DNA from: Sulfobacillus sp.
Lineage (GTDB): Bacteria; Bacillota; Sulfobacillia; Sulfobacillales; Sulfobacillaceae
Assembly (NCBI GenBank): GCA_027309085.1
Contig: DAIDDL010000039.1
Location: 1-39,089 of the forward strand
Direction: 5' to 3'
Length of the DNA stretch: 39,089 nucleotides
Positions 1 to 9,359 of the stretch are shown here, piece by piece. A program made the position numbers and the translations under genes. The notes beneath the pieces were generated by a model. It was not told the origin of the DNA and searched no databases. It worked only from the letters and a program-made list of their open reading frames with translations. How positions within the stretch are numbered: position 1 is the stretch's first letter; each line of letters starts with the position of its first letter.

Positions 1-105
1 GACGTCATGTCGAGGGGGTGACTCCTAAAAATTCTGCAGCTTCTCGAATACCAACAAGTTTTCGACTCATACCTAAACTATACAATAATGGATAACGATA
101 GGTAG

Positions 106-1072
106 ACTTTTAGCAAACTGTTAAAACCCTCCTCGGAGTTTACGGGCCTGAAAACGGGTACGGTGACCGTGGGCTTTTTGCCGCCGTCTTTATGGGATTC
201 GCGCAAGGAACTGTCCAACGACGTGCTGAGCACCACTTACCTGCTGGGATTTAATTTTTTGGTACCCAACTTGAGCCCAAAGGCTCCAAGTGGCATTGGC
301 AAGACGTTTGACCACCTCTATGTCCGTCAAGCCCTGCAGGAAGGGGTGGACCAAGAAGCTATCATCCACACGATGTTTCACGGCCATGGTGTGGTGGAGA
401 CGGGGCCGGTGCCATCCCAGCCACCCACACCTTTCTTTGACCCGCACCTCAAGAATCCGGTTTACCCGTTTAATCCCCAAGCCGGCAAGCGGCTCTTGCT
501 GAGCCATGGCTGGCGTCTGGAGAATGGCGTCATGACCAAAGGCGCCGAGAAATTATCTTTTACGTTGGGATATGCCTCGGGCAGCCAGACACATACGGAT
601 ATCGCACAGCTCCTCAAAAGCGACTGGGCCCAGGAAGGCATTCAAGTCAGCCTCAACTCGGCGCCATTCGATAGTGTTCTTGCAGAGGCGACTCCCACTG
701 ACCCTTCCAAGTGGGCCATGCTGAACTGGGGCGGGGGCCTCTCCTTCAGCTGGACCTATGAACCGGACTACTTTCCTTCCGGGGGTGGCCTCTTTGGAAC
801 GGGAGCAGGCAATAACCCAGGCCAGTACAGCAGTCATACGATGAACCTGCTCCTGCAAAAAAATTTACCAGCCTGGGAACACTAAGCAGACGCTCGCCCG
901 TCTGGATGCCTATCAGAACTACGCGGCCCATGACTTGCCAGTGATCTGGCTGCCGTACACGCCGATGTTCAACGAGCATGCGCGCGGGATTCACGGCACG
1001 GTTAGCAGTTTCAATCCCATTGAGGACATTTTCTATCCCAATTACTGGACAGAGTCGCAGCCAAAGGGATAA
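106..1072 (+). pseudogene. Truncated, frameshifted ABC transporter peptide-binding protein (SBP_bac_5 family)
   Basis: The translation matches the middle and C-terminal lobe of a family 5 extracellular solute-binding protein (oligopeptide/nickel type): an 'FDHLYVRQALQEGVDQEAI' type helix, then 'NPQAGKRLL', then a C-terminal 'DLPVIWLPYTP' segment. The first in-frame codon follows a stop at 103-105. There is no signal peptide or N-terminal lobe, so the 5' half is missing. The first frame ends at 885. The family sequence resumes one frame over from about 864 ('KIYQPGNTKQTLARLDAYQNY') and runs to a TAA at 1070-1072. The switch lies at a run of seven A (857-863), where six would restore one continuous frame. 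It is therefore either a decayed gene or a 5'-truncated gene with a homopolymer error. The intact gene would have served peptide uptake at the cell surface. Confidence 0.75.
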
Positions 1073-1320
1073 GGTGACGGAGCCCACGGCCGGGGCCGGA
1101 AGCTTGGGATGCTGTTTTTCTTAAGGGGGGCCGCGGAACAAGATTCGCTGCAATCTCCCTGTCAGACGGCTTTTCAGTCGAGGGGCAAGTGGCGATTTTG
1201 AGGCAGGAAGAATCACGGGATCGCGAAACATCACCTGATTTATACAAGAAGTCAGATCGGTGACCGGGAATTCTTGGCCGGGTCGAAAAGGAATACAAGT
1301 CGGGAAAGGCGGGAAATTGA

Positions 1321-2388
1321 TTGCGCTTTCGGGATTTGGGCGGGGCCGTGGGATATCTGGAGCATGGGCCCCACAATGCCATTACGGACGTGCCGGGTGT
1401 CAAAGTGGGTCAGGTAGACGCGGTGGGGGATGAACCCTTTGTGATGCGCTCTGGCGCCACGGTAATTTGGCCCCACGGCGGGAACCCCGATTTTCAGCGG
1501 GTGTTTACGGGGATTGACATTTTGAATGGCTACGGGGAAATGACTGGCCGCACAACGATTGAAGAGTGGGGGCTCCTCGGGTCGCCAGTGGTGCTGACCA
1601 ATACCCGCAGTGTGGGCCAGGGATATGAAGCGGTGATCCAGTTCATGAACGCTTTGGATCCGGGAATAGGGGACTTGGACGTGCTGATGCCGGTGGTCGC
1701 TGAATGTGATGACGGGTACCTGAATGACAACCGCGGACCGGCGGTGCCCTTGGCTGTGTTTGAGCAGGCGCTGCGCGAGGCTCAGACTGGCCCCGTGGCC
1801 GAGGGCAGTGTGGGGGCTGGCGTGGGAATGCAGCTGTTTGGGTTCAAGGGCGGCATCGGCACAGTGTCCCGCCAAGTGGAATTGGCAGGACAGACCTACA
1901 CGGTCGGCGTTCTCGTCAACACCAATTTTGGCAGAAAGCACCAGCTGATTATCAAGGGACATGCCGTGGGCCAGACTTTGGCGGACGCCCTGCCTCTGAC
2001 CCCGGACAAGGAAGGCTCGTGCATCGGCATTGTCGCCACCGACGCGCCGCTCTTGCCGTACCAGTTGCGCAGGCTGGCTAAGCGGGCCGGATTTGGGCTG
2101 GTCCGCACGGGATCGGTAGGGAATGACGGCAGCGGAGAGCTCTTTTTAGCATTTTCGACGGCTTTGCACATTCCCAAGCAAGATTCCGTGCCTCTTCACC
2201 CCGTATATCTGGGAGATGGCCTGGTTTGGAACGAGGAGCCGCCCTTGAATGTGCTGTTTGACGCCACCGTAGAAGCCAGTGAAGAGGCCGTGCTCAATGC
2301 GCTGGTGTCGGCTGTGACGGTGACCGGGCGCGACAACCACGTTCTCCGCGCCTTCCCGGTTGAGCAGTACAAGCACCTCTTTCGCTGA
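1321..2388 (+). CDS. P1 family (DmpA-type) aminopeptidase / D-esterase
   Basis: This 355-residue protein has full-length similarity to the DmpA/L-aminopeptidase D-Ala-esterase family (MEROPS S58). These N-terminal nucleophile hydrolases cleave themselves before a Ser, which then becomes the catalytic residue. The self-cleavage site is visible as Gly232-Ser233 in 'DKEGSCIGIVATDAPLLP'. Also present are the N-terminal 'NAITDVPGVKVGQ' block, the 'TNTRSVGQGYEA' substrate loop, the 'GSVGAGVGM' glycine-rich turn and the C-terminal 'GSGELFLAFST' block. It probably releases N-terminal amino acids from small peptides, amides or esters in the cytoplasm. The start is TTG at 1321, just after 'AAAGGCGGG'. 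It is convergent with the amino acid permease at 2498-4000, which fits use of peptides and amino acids, but the two are not co-transcribed. Confidence 0.88.
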   Translation: MRFRDLGGAVGYLEHGPHNAITDVPGVKVGQVDAVGDEPFVMRSGATVIWPHGGNPDFQRVFTGIDILNGYGEMTGRTTIEEWGLLGSPVVLTNTRSVGQGYEAVIQFMNALDPGIGDLDVLMPVVAECDDGYLNDNRGPAVPLAVFEQALREAQTGPVAEGSVGAGVGMQLFGFKGGIGTVSRQVELAGQTYTVGVLVNTNFGRKHQLIIKGHAVGQTLADALPLTPDKEGSCIGIVATDAPLLPYQLRRLAKRAGFGLVRTGSVGNDGSGELFLAFSTALHIPKQDSVPLHPVYLGDGLVWNEEPPLNVLFDATVEASEEAVLNALVSAVTVTGRDNHVLRAFPVEQYKHLFR

Positions 2389-2402
2389 GACAGCGCCGGG
2401 GG

Positions 2403-2444
2403 TGCTGCAAAAGAGAGCTGTCCGGGCAGCTCTCTTTTGCAGCA
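2403..2444. terminator. Perfect bidirectional rho-independent terminator
   Basis: Two 18-base arms are exact inverse complements (TGCTGCAAAAGAGAGCTG and its complement) around a 6-base TCCGGG loop. The core stem GAGAGCTG/CAGCTCTC is flanked by AAAA on one side and TTTT on the other, so it can terminate from either direction. It lies 14 bases after the P1 peptidase stop and 53 bases beyond the end of the convergent permease gene, the expected place for a shared terminator. Confidence 0.9.
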
Positions 2445-2497
2445 TACAAGACTGGCAGCAGAACCTGCCGAGGATCACCAAAAGGGGTTTTGGCCGC

Positions 2498-4000
2498 CTA
2501 TTCCAGTGGCAATTCCTCAGCAATGGCATGGATGTGAATCCCTTTAGCCCGGGCTTTGACCACGGACCAGTGATAGATAACGGCGCCGATGATGATGGCG
2601 ACCACGGCCTGGAAGGCTGGCTGAAACTCCAGGGCGGTCTTGGGGACCACCAGTACGCTGCTAATGAGCACCACTGCGATGATAATGCCGAGCACCGCTG
2701 CCACAATGACTCCCCAGCCCTTGGCAATCGGGTCGCGCCAGTGGCTGTGGCGGAAGCGGGACCCCCAGCGCAGGTTCAACACCCCAATTCCCAGCAAGGC
2801 CAGCACCAGCAAAATAGCGATGGAACGGAATGTGACGCCAATGGACCAGCCAACCAGCGCAGACTGCACGAGGGAGAAAGTGCCGACGACGGCGCTCAGA
2901 AACAATGCCGCCGACGGGGTCTGCCACCGGGAGGTTTGGGCAAATCGGGCGGGAAACAGGTGGTCCTGAGCCCACGCAAACACCAGCCGTGATGTGCCCA
3001 TCATCTGCGGAGCGATGGTCTTTCCTACAATCAGCGCGACCAACAGATTTAGTCCGGCAGCTAGTGCCGGAGAGCCCAAAAGGCCAACCAGACCCGGAGT
3101 GGTGGCATACGCCGTGTCACCGTGCCCGATTAAGGTGACGACACCCCACCAGGGGGCAGCGTGGAAAATGGCGAGCGCGACTAGCGAAAACAAGACAATA
3201 GCGGATATCCATCCCCACAAAATGCCGAGGGGAATTGAGCGGCTGCCGTTTTTAGCCTCACCGCCGAGAAACGGGGCGGCCGATATCCCGCCGTAGGCAA
3301 AGATGAAGAGCGTGCACACGGAAAGGAAAGCGGACAGTGTCGGGGCGCCGGGCGAGACAGGAGCGACTAATGAGACATGGAGCTTGCTGTGGACGGCCTG
3401 CGCGAATGCTGCTGGGGTGTGGCTGAACCCTACAGCCACAACAATAGCCGCCGTAATCAGTACCGCGACCATAAGGACCGTCACCAATTTGGCGTAGTTG
3501 CCGATTCCGCGGTAGTGAAGCCAAAAGATCAGCCAGATGGCCACAGTTCCGGCGATGATATGTCCCCAAGGTGTCACAAAGAACGTGCCTCCCGCAAGCC
3601 CCGTACTGACGAGTCCGGCCGAGAGGAAGGTGCCAAATGCAAAGGCAAGGACCCCGATGGCAAAGGCGAGGCTGGCCCACCATAGAAAATGCACAATAAA
3701 TCCGATTTGCATCCCGAGACTGCGGGTAATCCACACGTAGCTGCCCCCGGCGCGCGGCATGATTTTTCCAAAGCGCATGAACAGGAATACTTTGGGCAGG
3801 TAAAACAATCCAGTGACGAACATGGCAAGAGGCACCAGATACTCTATTTTAGGGTAGACACTGAGGCTTTGGGTTGCTACAAAATTGATTCCGGAACCGT
3901 ATTCTTGGGAAAGGGCCGACGCCATGATGGCAATGACTCCCACCACTTTGGCGAGCTGGTATCCGCTGGTTTTGGGTTCTTGTTCAATCAATGCATTCAC
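2498..4000 (-). CDS. APC superfamily amino acid permease
   Basis: The roughly 500-residue hydrophobic protein has about 12 or more predicted membrane segments and the amino acid/polyamine/organocation permease layout. The first segment carries 'VVGVIAIMASALSQEYGSG', followed by 'GKIMPRAGGSYVWITRSLG', typical of the TM2-TM3 region, and a mid-protein 'FIFAYGGISAAPFLGGEAKNGSRSIP' block that matches the conserved APC segment after TM5. It would import an amino acid or amine by cation coupling. The open frame extends to 4222, but the upstream part is unlike the family. A GTG at 4000 (or TTG at 3991) follows GGGGAGAGGTG on the minus strand and is the better start. Substrate cannot be told from sequence. 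Confidence 0.85.
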   Translation of the reverse strand: MNALIEQEPKTSGYQLAKVVGVIAIMASALSQEYGSGINFVATQSLSVYPKIEYLVPLAMFVTGLFYLPKVFLFMRFGKIMPRAGGSYVWITRSLGMQIGFIVHFLWWASLAFAIGVLAFAFGTFLSAGLVSTGLAGGTFFVTPWGHIIAGTVAIWLIFWLHYRGIGNYAKLVTVLMVAVLITAAIVVAVGFSHTPAAFAQAVHSKLHVSLVAPVSPGAPTLSAFLSVCTLFIFAYGGISAAPFLGGEAKNGSRSIPLGILWGWISAIVLFSLVALAIFHAAPWWGVVTLIGHGDTAYATTPGLVGLLGSPALAAGLNLLVALIVGKTIAPQMMGTSRLVFAWAQDHLFPARFAQTSRWQTPSAALFLSAVVGTFSLVQSALVGWSIGVTFRSIAILLVLALLGIGVLNLRWGSRFRHSHWRDPIAKGWGVIVAAVLGIIIAVVLISSVLVVPKTALEFQPAFQAVVAIIIGAVIYHWSVVKARAKGIHIHAIAEELPLE

Positions 4001-4626
4001 CTCTCCCCGGGATGGTGGAATTCCCAATATCGGATGCGCTTCGAATAAGATGGGACAGTGATGCCGTGAAGAGTTCCCTTTATGATATTCACACAAAATA
4101 GGTTCACATGCATCGGTTCTGTAGACCAAAGAATAAAAGAGGCGAACATGCGCGGTTATAACCGGAAACATCAGGATTGGATGCTGCCCCTGGCTGCCTA
4201 TCGTACCATGAATTTGCGTCAAACGTAATATTCAGCTAGGAAGCATTTTTATGCGAATGAATCTAAGGGGCGGATTAAAGTCGAGATGAATGAGGCCGGG
4301 CGCCTGTATTTCAATCCAGAGGCATCTTGCACGATGTGCCAGGAATTTGCAATTTCTTGGAAATTTAGCAGGGGGATGGCCCGCTCGTGTCCTATCAGGC
4401 ACTCTTGGTATAACCGCCTCCTTTTGAAATGCGAGGCCGTTGATGTTCACGTTGGACAGAGCGTGCATTAGCCGTCATATGTTTTGGCGGTGCAGAAGAG
4501 TCTGCGGCTGGGGGAGCCGCACAAGGCAGGGTGCCAATGATCCACCTTCGGGGTGGACGGTGATGCAAAACCACAAGGGCATGCCCCCCCGTCTCACGCC
4601 ATGTTGCTTCCCCCTGGTGACCGCAG
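4001..4626. other. Gene-free stretch upstream of the permease
   Basis: No convincing coding frame is seen on either strand. On the minus strand a TTGACG (4222-4217) lies 16 bases before TAGGCA, a weak sigma-A promoter candidate for the permease that would give a leader of nearly 200 bases. A short hairpin, CCACC-TTCG-GGGTGG, lies near 4541-4555. An isolated AGCCGTCAT occurs at 4470-4478; the same nonamer forms hairpin arms at 12570 and 16151. Nothing else stands out. Confidence 0.4.
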
Positions 4627-5013
4627 CGGCCAGTGTCTTGCCCGCGTAATGCGCGCTGAACTCCAAAAGGGGCGTCCCCGGCGAGATTTCCCGTGGGCCG
4701 ACTCAACTGCTTGAGCGGCTCTTGTGGGATTGGTGGTGCGGTTATTCCTCCCACAGAAACGGAAGTCTTTACTGTCTGCGATGAATTCGAGAAGACCAAG
4801 GGCATCGAAGCCGCACTACAAATCACGCATGACGCACGATTTACGGGGACGGTCCGATTTGGCAATTCTGAGCAAGACAAGCCGTTGCAACTCGCGGATT
4901 TAGTTGCAGGGACAGTGCGGCGATCTTTGATAGAAGAATTCAATGAGGGGCGTTTCGGAATTTTAGTCCCGCTTCTCTTTCATGTGGGTGCTGTAACTGT
5001 CCGTCAAAAATAA
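4627..5013 (+). pseudogene. Remnant of a DUF3800-like gene
   Basis: The open frame at 4693-5013 contains 'FTVCDEFEKTKGIEAALQ' and 'NSEQDKPLQLADLVAGTVRR'. These resemble the C-terminal part of DUF3800 proteins, where a DE motif and a 'lQlADliag' motif are conserved and probably act in an RNase H-like active site. Just upstream, a different plus-strand frame reads 'PTQLLERLLWDWW', which looks like the preceding helix of the same family, so at least one frameshift separates them. No N-terminal half is present. DUF3800 genes are often found near mobile elements and defence loci. This copy looks dead, and the assignment rests on short motifs. Confidence 0.45.
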
Positions 5014-5240
5014 AAATGGGCAACGATCACCTGTAAGTCCTTGCGTTACTCCGGTGAACCGGAGCACCTTACGTCACGTTAGCGCGACGGGCTCAAACAG
5101 GGAGAGGTGGCCTGGCTATCGTCACCATGACCCCTGTGCTCTTGGCATACTGCATCGGACTGACTCGGCTTAGGAGCGCTTGGCCTTTGACGGTCTGGGA
5201 CTGGGCGGGGAGATAATTGGTGCTGGTGTGAGCCACTACC

Positions 5241-5402
5241 GTGCCCGGGTTGGGCAGAAACAGCGTTATCCCCCGAGCAGCCGACTTGGCTTCGTCCATT
5301 GATTGGTCTGAAGTGGACGAGGTGGCCAAGTTGCTCAACAGTGTGAGCGAAGCCAAAGAATTCCTGGAAGCATACGTTCAGAAATTGAAGGCGGGCCCGT
5401 AA
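5241..5402 (+). CDS. Possible small helical protein (53 aa)
   Basis: From a GTG at 5241 the frame encodes a 53-residue peptide. Its C-terminal half, 'DWSEVDEVAKLLNSVSEAKE' continuing to 'LEAYVQKLKAGP', has the regular charged/hydrophobic spacing of an amphipathic helix or coiled coil. No good Shine-Dalgarno sequence precedes the GTG, and the upstream frame is closed by a TGA. It lies in a 520-base stretch (5014-5533) with no recognisable gene. A competing minus-strand frame (5093-5356) covers the same bases. I do not recognise a family. It may be a real small gene or the tail of a lost one. Confidence 0.25.
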   Translation: MPGLGRNSVIPRAADLASSIDWSEVDEVAKLLNSVSEAKEFLEAYVQKLKAGP

Positions 5403-5533
5403 TGTCTGCACTGGGCACAAAGCAGAGATCACGGGCAGTGGGCTCAGGGACAAATTGCGACGGGTCATCGCATTGGCCGGGAATACACGCCAAGAGCTTT
5501 CCCTATCAAGAGACAATGTTCTTGCTGCAGCGC

Positions 5534-6376
5534 CTAGTCATGCGCGCCGTCTAGCTGGGCGTACACATCGGATAAGACGGTATCCGCTAATGCCCGGCTC
5601 TGGGCGGGCCCGCTGACTGACACCATGAAGAGAATGCCGCCAGGGCGGTCTTCGTCTCGAAGGCTGAAGTCCTCGAGACCCCAGACGTCTCGGCCACTGC
5701 GCATCTGGTACGCCTTTATGAAGAGGTGGGAGCTCTCAAAACGGTAGGATATTAAAGAGCGGAGCGCAGAGAGGGCAGGACCGCTGTAGGGGGCGCCATA
5801 CTGTCCTGACTGCCGGGTGGCCGCGGGAAAGATGCCTGCGGCCCCGTCTACGGCACATCCCACGCAGGCCGGCGTATCACTTACGGTGATCGAAATACTG
5901 CCGTGCTGAAGGCTCAGAGCCAAAGAGCCGTCGGCCCCCACCCCGGCTTGCGAGCGCATTTCTGGCGGGGCAGGCACATAGATGGCCCTGGCGCCGCCGA
6001 GGGGAACTGCATAGGCTAAATAGGCAGACTGGGATGGCCTGACGGCCATCGGCACATCCTTCGGCAGGGGCGCGAACGACTCGGTTGCGCCGTAAGTCGC
6101 GGGGACGTTGTGTACAGGCAGCGCCAGTTTATCCGGTCCCACTGCCACGCTTGGCAAGGGAATTGGGGCCGCCGGGATCTCAGTGCCAAACAGAATGGCC
6201 AGCTGGGATCCTGAAATCTTTGGCGCTGGGCGCGATTTGGAGCGTGGGGGAACGGGTGAAGCAGTCTCCCTTGAAGAGGGAGGAATGCTTGGACTCGGTG
6301 CCTTGGAGACTGCTTTTCCGCACCCCGCTGCAACGACAGCGCATCCGGCGAACAGCCCCATCCATTTCCATAACAT
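5534..6376 (-). CDS. Proline-rich lipoprotein, possibly DUF4850-like
   Basis: This 280-residue protein begins with a short basic/aromatic N-terminus and a hydrophobic stretch ending in 'AVVAAGC' (Cys19), a plausible though atypical lipobox (Ala at -3). A Pro/Ser-rich linker of about 40 residues follows, then a globular domain. The segment 'TPACVGCAVDGAAGIFPA' and the preceding 'GADGSLALSLQHGS' remind me of DUF4850 proteins of Bacillota, but I cannot confirm this. It should sit on the outer face of the membrane; no function is known. The open frame continues upstream to 6442, but the ATG at 6376 places the signal peptide correctly and has GAGGGGGG upstream. It has no operon partner on its strand. 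Confidence 0.7.
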   Translation of the reverse strand: MLWKWMGLFAGCAVVAAGCGKAVSKAPSPSIPPSSRETASPVPPRSKSRPAPKISGSQLAILFGTEIPAAPIPLPSVAVGPDKLALPVHNVPATYGATESFAPLPKDVPMAVRPSQSAYLAYAVPLGGARAIYVPAPPEMRSQAGVGADGSLALSLQHGSISITVSDTPACVGCAVDGAAGIFPAATRQSGQYGAPYSGPALSALRSLISYRFESSHLFIKAYQMRSGRDVWGLEDFSLRDEDRPGGILFMVSVSGPAQSRALADTVLSDVYAQLDGAHD

Positions 6377-6493
6377 ATTCCTAGAAACCCCCCTCAATAT
6401 GACAACGCGCCTAGCAAAGAAAAGGTCACAACCTAGACACAAGAGGGCAGCGTGCTGGGAATGCGGCGGGGTGGACGGCCGCGGGCTCAGTTC

Positions 6494-6519
6494 ACCGGGC
6501 CCCTTACTGCGGGCCCGGT
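6494..6519. terminator. 9-bp hairpin, possible terminator
   Basis: ACCGGGCCC and GGGCCCGGT form a perfect 9-bp stem with an 8-base loop. The plus-strand side is followed by GCGTTTATTC, a weak T-rich tail. It sits just past the 3' end of the broken aminotransferase on the minus strand, where the tail is not T-rich, so the direction of action is unclear. Confidence 0.4.
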
Positions 6520-6563
6520 GCGTTTATTCTAGAACGATGCAGCGCAGACCTCCTGGTGTTTGG

Positions 6564-7050
6564 TCAGTACTCCATGGACAGGGCCATCTGCTGACCAATG
6601 GATTTCACTCCGCTCGCGACGACCTCAACCAACCGGTCAATTTCCTCCACCGTGGTGATGAGAGGGGGCGCGAACATCAGCACGTTGTTATGCGCCATTT
6701 CCACATCGGTCGCCTTGCCTGCGTGGCTAGGTACCCCGCCAAGTGTCTCATGAAGTCATTGGATGCGGGGGTTTTCGCGTCGGCATCGGAGACAATTTCT
6801 ACTCCTGCTAGGAGTCCCGCCGACCGGATGTCTCCCGCCCAGGGAACGTTCAAGAGGCTCTCCCGCAGGCTTTCAGCCAGATATTGCCCTTGTACCTGAG
6901 CGCGGAGCACTAATCCCTCATCTTCGATGAGGGCTAAATTGGCCAAGGCGACTGCCCACGACGGGGGGCCCCCATAGGTATTGACGTGGCGCAGGTGCCT
7001 GCCGGAGTCGGTTTCGCCGAGGAATGAGGAGAATATCTCTTCGCTGACGG
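6564..7050 (-). pseudogene. C-terminal fragment of a class III (omega) aminotransferase
   Basis: The minus strand encodes about 150 residues of the small domain of a PLP-dependent class III aminotransferase. 'HVNTYGGPPSWAVALANLALIEDEGL' contains the conserved 'T(Y/F)(G/S)G.P...AAA.A.L' block, and 'GDIRSAGLLAGVEIV' matches the family's 'vrg.GLl.gvElv' block. Near 6700-6716 the frame breaks and the family sequence resumes one frame away ('TDVEMAHNNVLMFAPPLITT', then 'IDRLVEVV') to a TGA ending at 6564. The catalytic lysine and the whole N-terminal and central domain are missing. It is a 5'-truncated, frameshifted pseudogene; the deletion junction is near 7050, where composition becomes AT-richer. 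Confidence 0.75.
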
Positions 7051-7055
7051 CAAAG

Positions 7056-7799
7056 CAAATATGACACAAACAAACGTTATTTGTTAGATATTACAATTCT
7101 GGGCAGGGATTGGCACACTCGTGGGCGGCGGCTGGGAAGGGCGGCAAAAGAGGAGAGGCTGTTCGGGAATCATGCGGAATTTCGGTGCTTCGTCTTAATG
7201 CCGTGAGGTTTCGCAACATACGGACGACGGAGGTTGTAAAGGCAGCCGGGGCCCAGAAAATGTAGAAATGCCTTGAGCAAAGCCCATTATAGGAAAGCCA
7301 CGTTGTAATCAATTATGTTATGTTTTTGGGAAAGCGCGACAATTATCTGACAAGAATTCGCGCATTGGCTAGGGGGTTGTATGTGCGTGAAGGCAAAGAC
7401 CCCCGAAGGGGGGCGTTTCGCTGCAGGCGGTCGGGACGGACCGGCCGCGGTGTCGGGCTGGGAATATTGTGAGCGCCTTGCCGCACCCATGGTTTTCAAG
7501 GACCCGACGCGGTTTGCCGCTGCCTTCAGTCCCTGCCCTATCTGCTGGGGAACGCAAGCATGATACAATTATAGACAAGAAGTGTCGCAGTAATATCGCA
7601 GCCACTGGGTGTTTTGACTTTTTGCCCATGGTCAACGCATGGCTCGGGGAATCTCGTACCAGTAGGGTCGCGCACACCAAGGACAAAATGGGTAGCAGTA
7701 CGCGGCGGCAATGACTTCTATTTAGCGGCAACCCGCTTTGCTCCCCGCGCCTTAAGGCGTGGACGTTCCGCGGGCACTTGGTGAGGAAGAGATAGGAAA
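7056..7799. other. Gene-free stretch between aminotransferase remnant and SWIM operon
   Basis: No open frame here has recognisable protein content or a supporting ribosome site. The part near 7050-7090 and 7300-7350 is AT-richer than its surroundings and may mark the breakpoint that removed the aminotransferase 5' end. A short C5/G6 hairpin (CCCCCGAAGGGGGG) starts near 7398 and is followed by GCGTTTCG, a weak terminator candidate. A CGCCTTAAGGCG palindrome lies near 7749-7760, shortly before the SWIM gene, and could be an operator or an mRNA leader hairpin. Confidence 0.35.
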
Positions 7800-9359
7800 A
7801 TGACGGCGGATTTGCAACATCTTCAGGCTATCGGGAAGAAAATGGCGCGGTACACTTCAGCGTCCGTGTTTGCTGCGGGGCTCGGAGATTATGAGCGGGG
7901 CTTGGTTACCGACACACGGGAACACGGTGGCATTGTTACCGCACTCGCTGGCGCTGAACGGTTCCAAGTCCTGTTGGATCTCGATATGGACAGATTCCTG
8001 GCAAAGAGCACCTGTTCGTGCGGGACGCTGCGGTTTTGCCGGCATATGGCTGCAGTGTTCTACCAATTGTTGAGTGAGCAAGGTGACCCTGAACAGTTTC
8101 AGCGCGAATTGGGCAGACACACAGTCGGCTCGAATGGAAGTCCCCCCAATTCTGGTGACGGTGATGTTCCCCAGCCGGAACAGTCGTACGAGTCATGGCT
8201 TGGCTACTTTAAAGAGGTGTGGGAATGGGAAGGAGGAGCCGGGCCCCTTTTCGCGAGGTCCGCAACGTTTTTGGTCAGCCGGATGAATGACCTGGCCAAA
8301 GCGGCCGCCGACTGGGAGTCTCCTGTGCGTCAGGCTTACATGCTGTCCGTCTATCTGTTCTTTCTCAGCGCCACGCTGGCTGCTGCGGATGAAGTTCGCC
8401 CTGCCTGGCAAGCCGGAATTATCTCTCCCAAGGGGCTCATGATGAGCTCCGCAGCTGGCGGAGTGAATGAAGTGGTCAATGGCGCCTCGCCTGAAGACCT
8501 CGAAGCGGTGGCCCGCGGCTACGGCAGCGCCATTGCCGAACAGGCGCGGGGGCTGGTGGCGGGTTCCGGTCACAGCCCAGGGCTGTGGGGTACGGGTGCA
8601 TACCGCCTTGTATGGCACAAGGTCCTGCATCATTCCGAGTTGTTAGAGAGCGAAATCCGCTGGATGGAAGGCAGCCAAAGAGAACTCTCTGAACAGTCTC
8701 CAGAACTTTCTCAGGCGCTCGCCTATCTCTACACTCTGGCAGGGCGCGACCTTGAAGCGCGGGCGCTGCTGGAGGGGATGCCGCGAGCGGCCCGGTTTGA
8801 AATAGTGGAGACGGTGCTGGCCGTTTTAGAGGACGCGGAGGTGGAGCGGGGTCACTGCTGGATGCAGTGGATAGCGCCTCCTGTTCCCGGCTATGACCCT
8901 TACATGCACAGGCTCAATGCATTCTGGAGTCATTTAGTGGACAGGCGTCCGGAGGCGGGTCCAGACTACGAGGCCTATCTGGTGACGCATTTGCCATACA
9001 GCAATACAGATTACTGCCGGTACCTGCTGCAAAGTCGGCAGTACCGTCTGTGGGCAGAGCAATATCTTCAGGATGGCTCTTTTCCTCCTAATATTTCTAC
9101 CGAGGAGCTGAGACTGGTGGAAGGGCAGTCCCGGGAAACGCTCCTGCCTTTGTATCATCAGGGGATTGAGAGCAGTGTCAGCGAGAAAAACCGCAAAGCC
9201 TATAAAACCGCGGTGCGGCTGTTAGTCAAGCTGCGTGCCAATTACCGCAAACTGAAGCGGGAGAGGGACTGGAATCGCTACATTGCGCAGTTTTCCCTGG
9301 AGCATGGCCGGCAGCGCGCACTAATGGAAGAAATGAGACAGAGGGGGCTCGTCGATTGA
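7800..9359 (+). CDS. SWIM zinc-finger protein, SNF2 partner (YwqB-like)
   Basis: This 519-residue protein carries one SWIM zinc finger near its N-terminus: Cys72-x-Cys74, then Cys80-x-His82 in 'STCSCGTLRFCRHMAAVFY'. The rest is largely helical. In many Bacillota a SWIM protein of this size is encoded directly before a SNF2-family helicase, as with YwqB/YwqA of Bacillus subtilis, and the finger is thought to bind DNA or protein for that ATPase. Here the next gene starts inside the stop codon of this one (TTG at 9356, TGA at 9357-9359), so the two are translationally coupled. The ATG at 7800 follows GAGGAAGAGATAGGAAA. The biological role of the pair is unknown; replication-fork or repair remodelling is a common suggestion. 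Confidence 0.88.
   Translation: MTADLQHLQAIGKKMARYTSASVFAAGLGDYERGLVTDTREHGGIVTALAGAERFQVLLDLDMDRFLAKSTCSCGTLRFCRHMAAVFYQLLSEQGDPEQFQRELGRHTVGSNGSPPNSGDGDVPQPEQSYESWLGYFKEVWEWEGGAGPLFARSATFLVSRMNDLAKAAADWESPVRQAYMLSVYLFFLSATLAAADEVRPAWQAGIISPKGLMMSSAAGGVNEVVNGASPEDLEAVARGYGSAIAEQARGLVAGSGHSPGLWGTGAYRLVWHKVLHHSELLESEIRWMEGSQRELSEQSPELSQALAYLYTLAGRDLEARALLEGMPRAARFEIVETVLAVLEDAEVERGHCWMQWIAPPVPGYDPYMHRLNAFWSHLVDRRPEAGPDYEAYLVTHLPYSNTDYCRYLLQSRQYRLWAEQYLQDGSFPPNISTEELRLVEGQSRETLLPLYHQGIESSVSEKNRKAYKTAVRLLVKLRANYRKLKRERDWNRYIAQFSLEHGRQRALMEEMRQRGLVD

Noticed and set aside
857-863. A7 run as a programmed ribosomal frameshift site
   Set aside because: Continuation needs a +1 shift, while A-rich slippery heptamers usually give -1 shifts. 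Solute-binding proteins do not use frameshifting and the gene is also truncated at the 5' end.
5093-5356. 87-codon minus-strand frame with natural-looking composition
   Set aside because: No ribosome site or family resemblance; it overlaps the plus-strand 5241-5402 frame, whose helix pattern is somewhat more convincing, and neither is strong.
7398-7411. C5/G6 hairpin as a CRISPR or repeat unit
   Set aside because: It occurs once; no regularly spaced direct repeats are seen anywhere in the window, so there is no CRISPR array.
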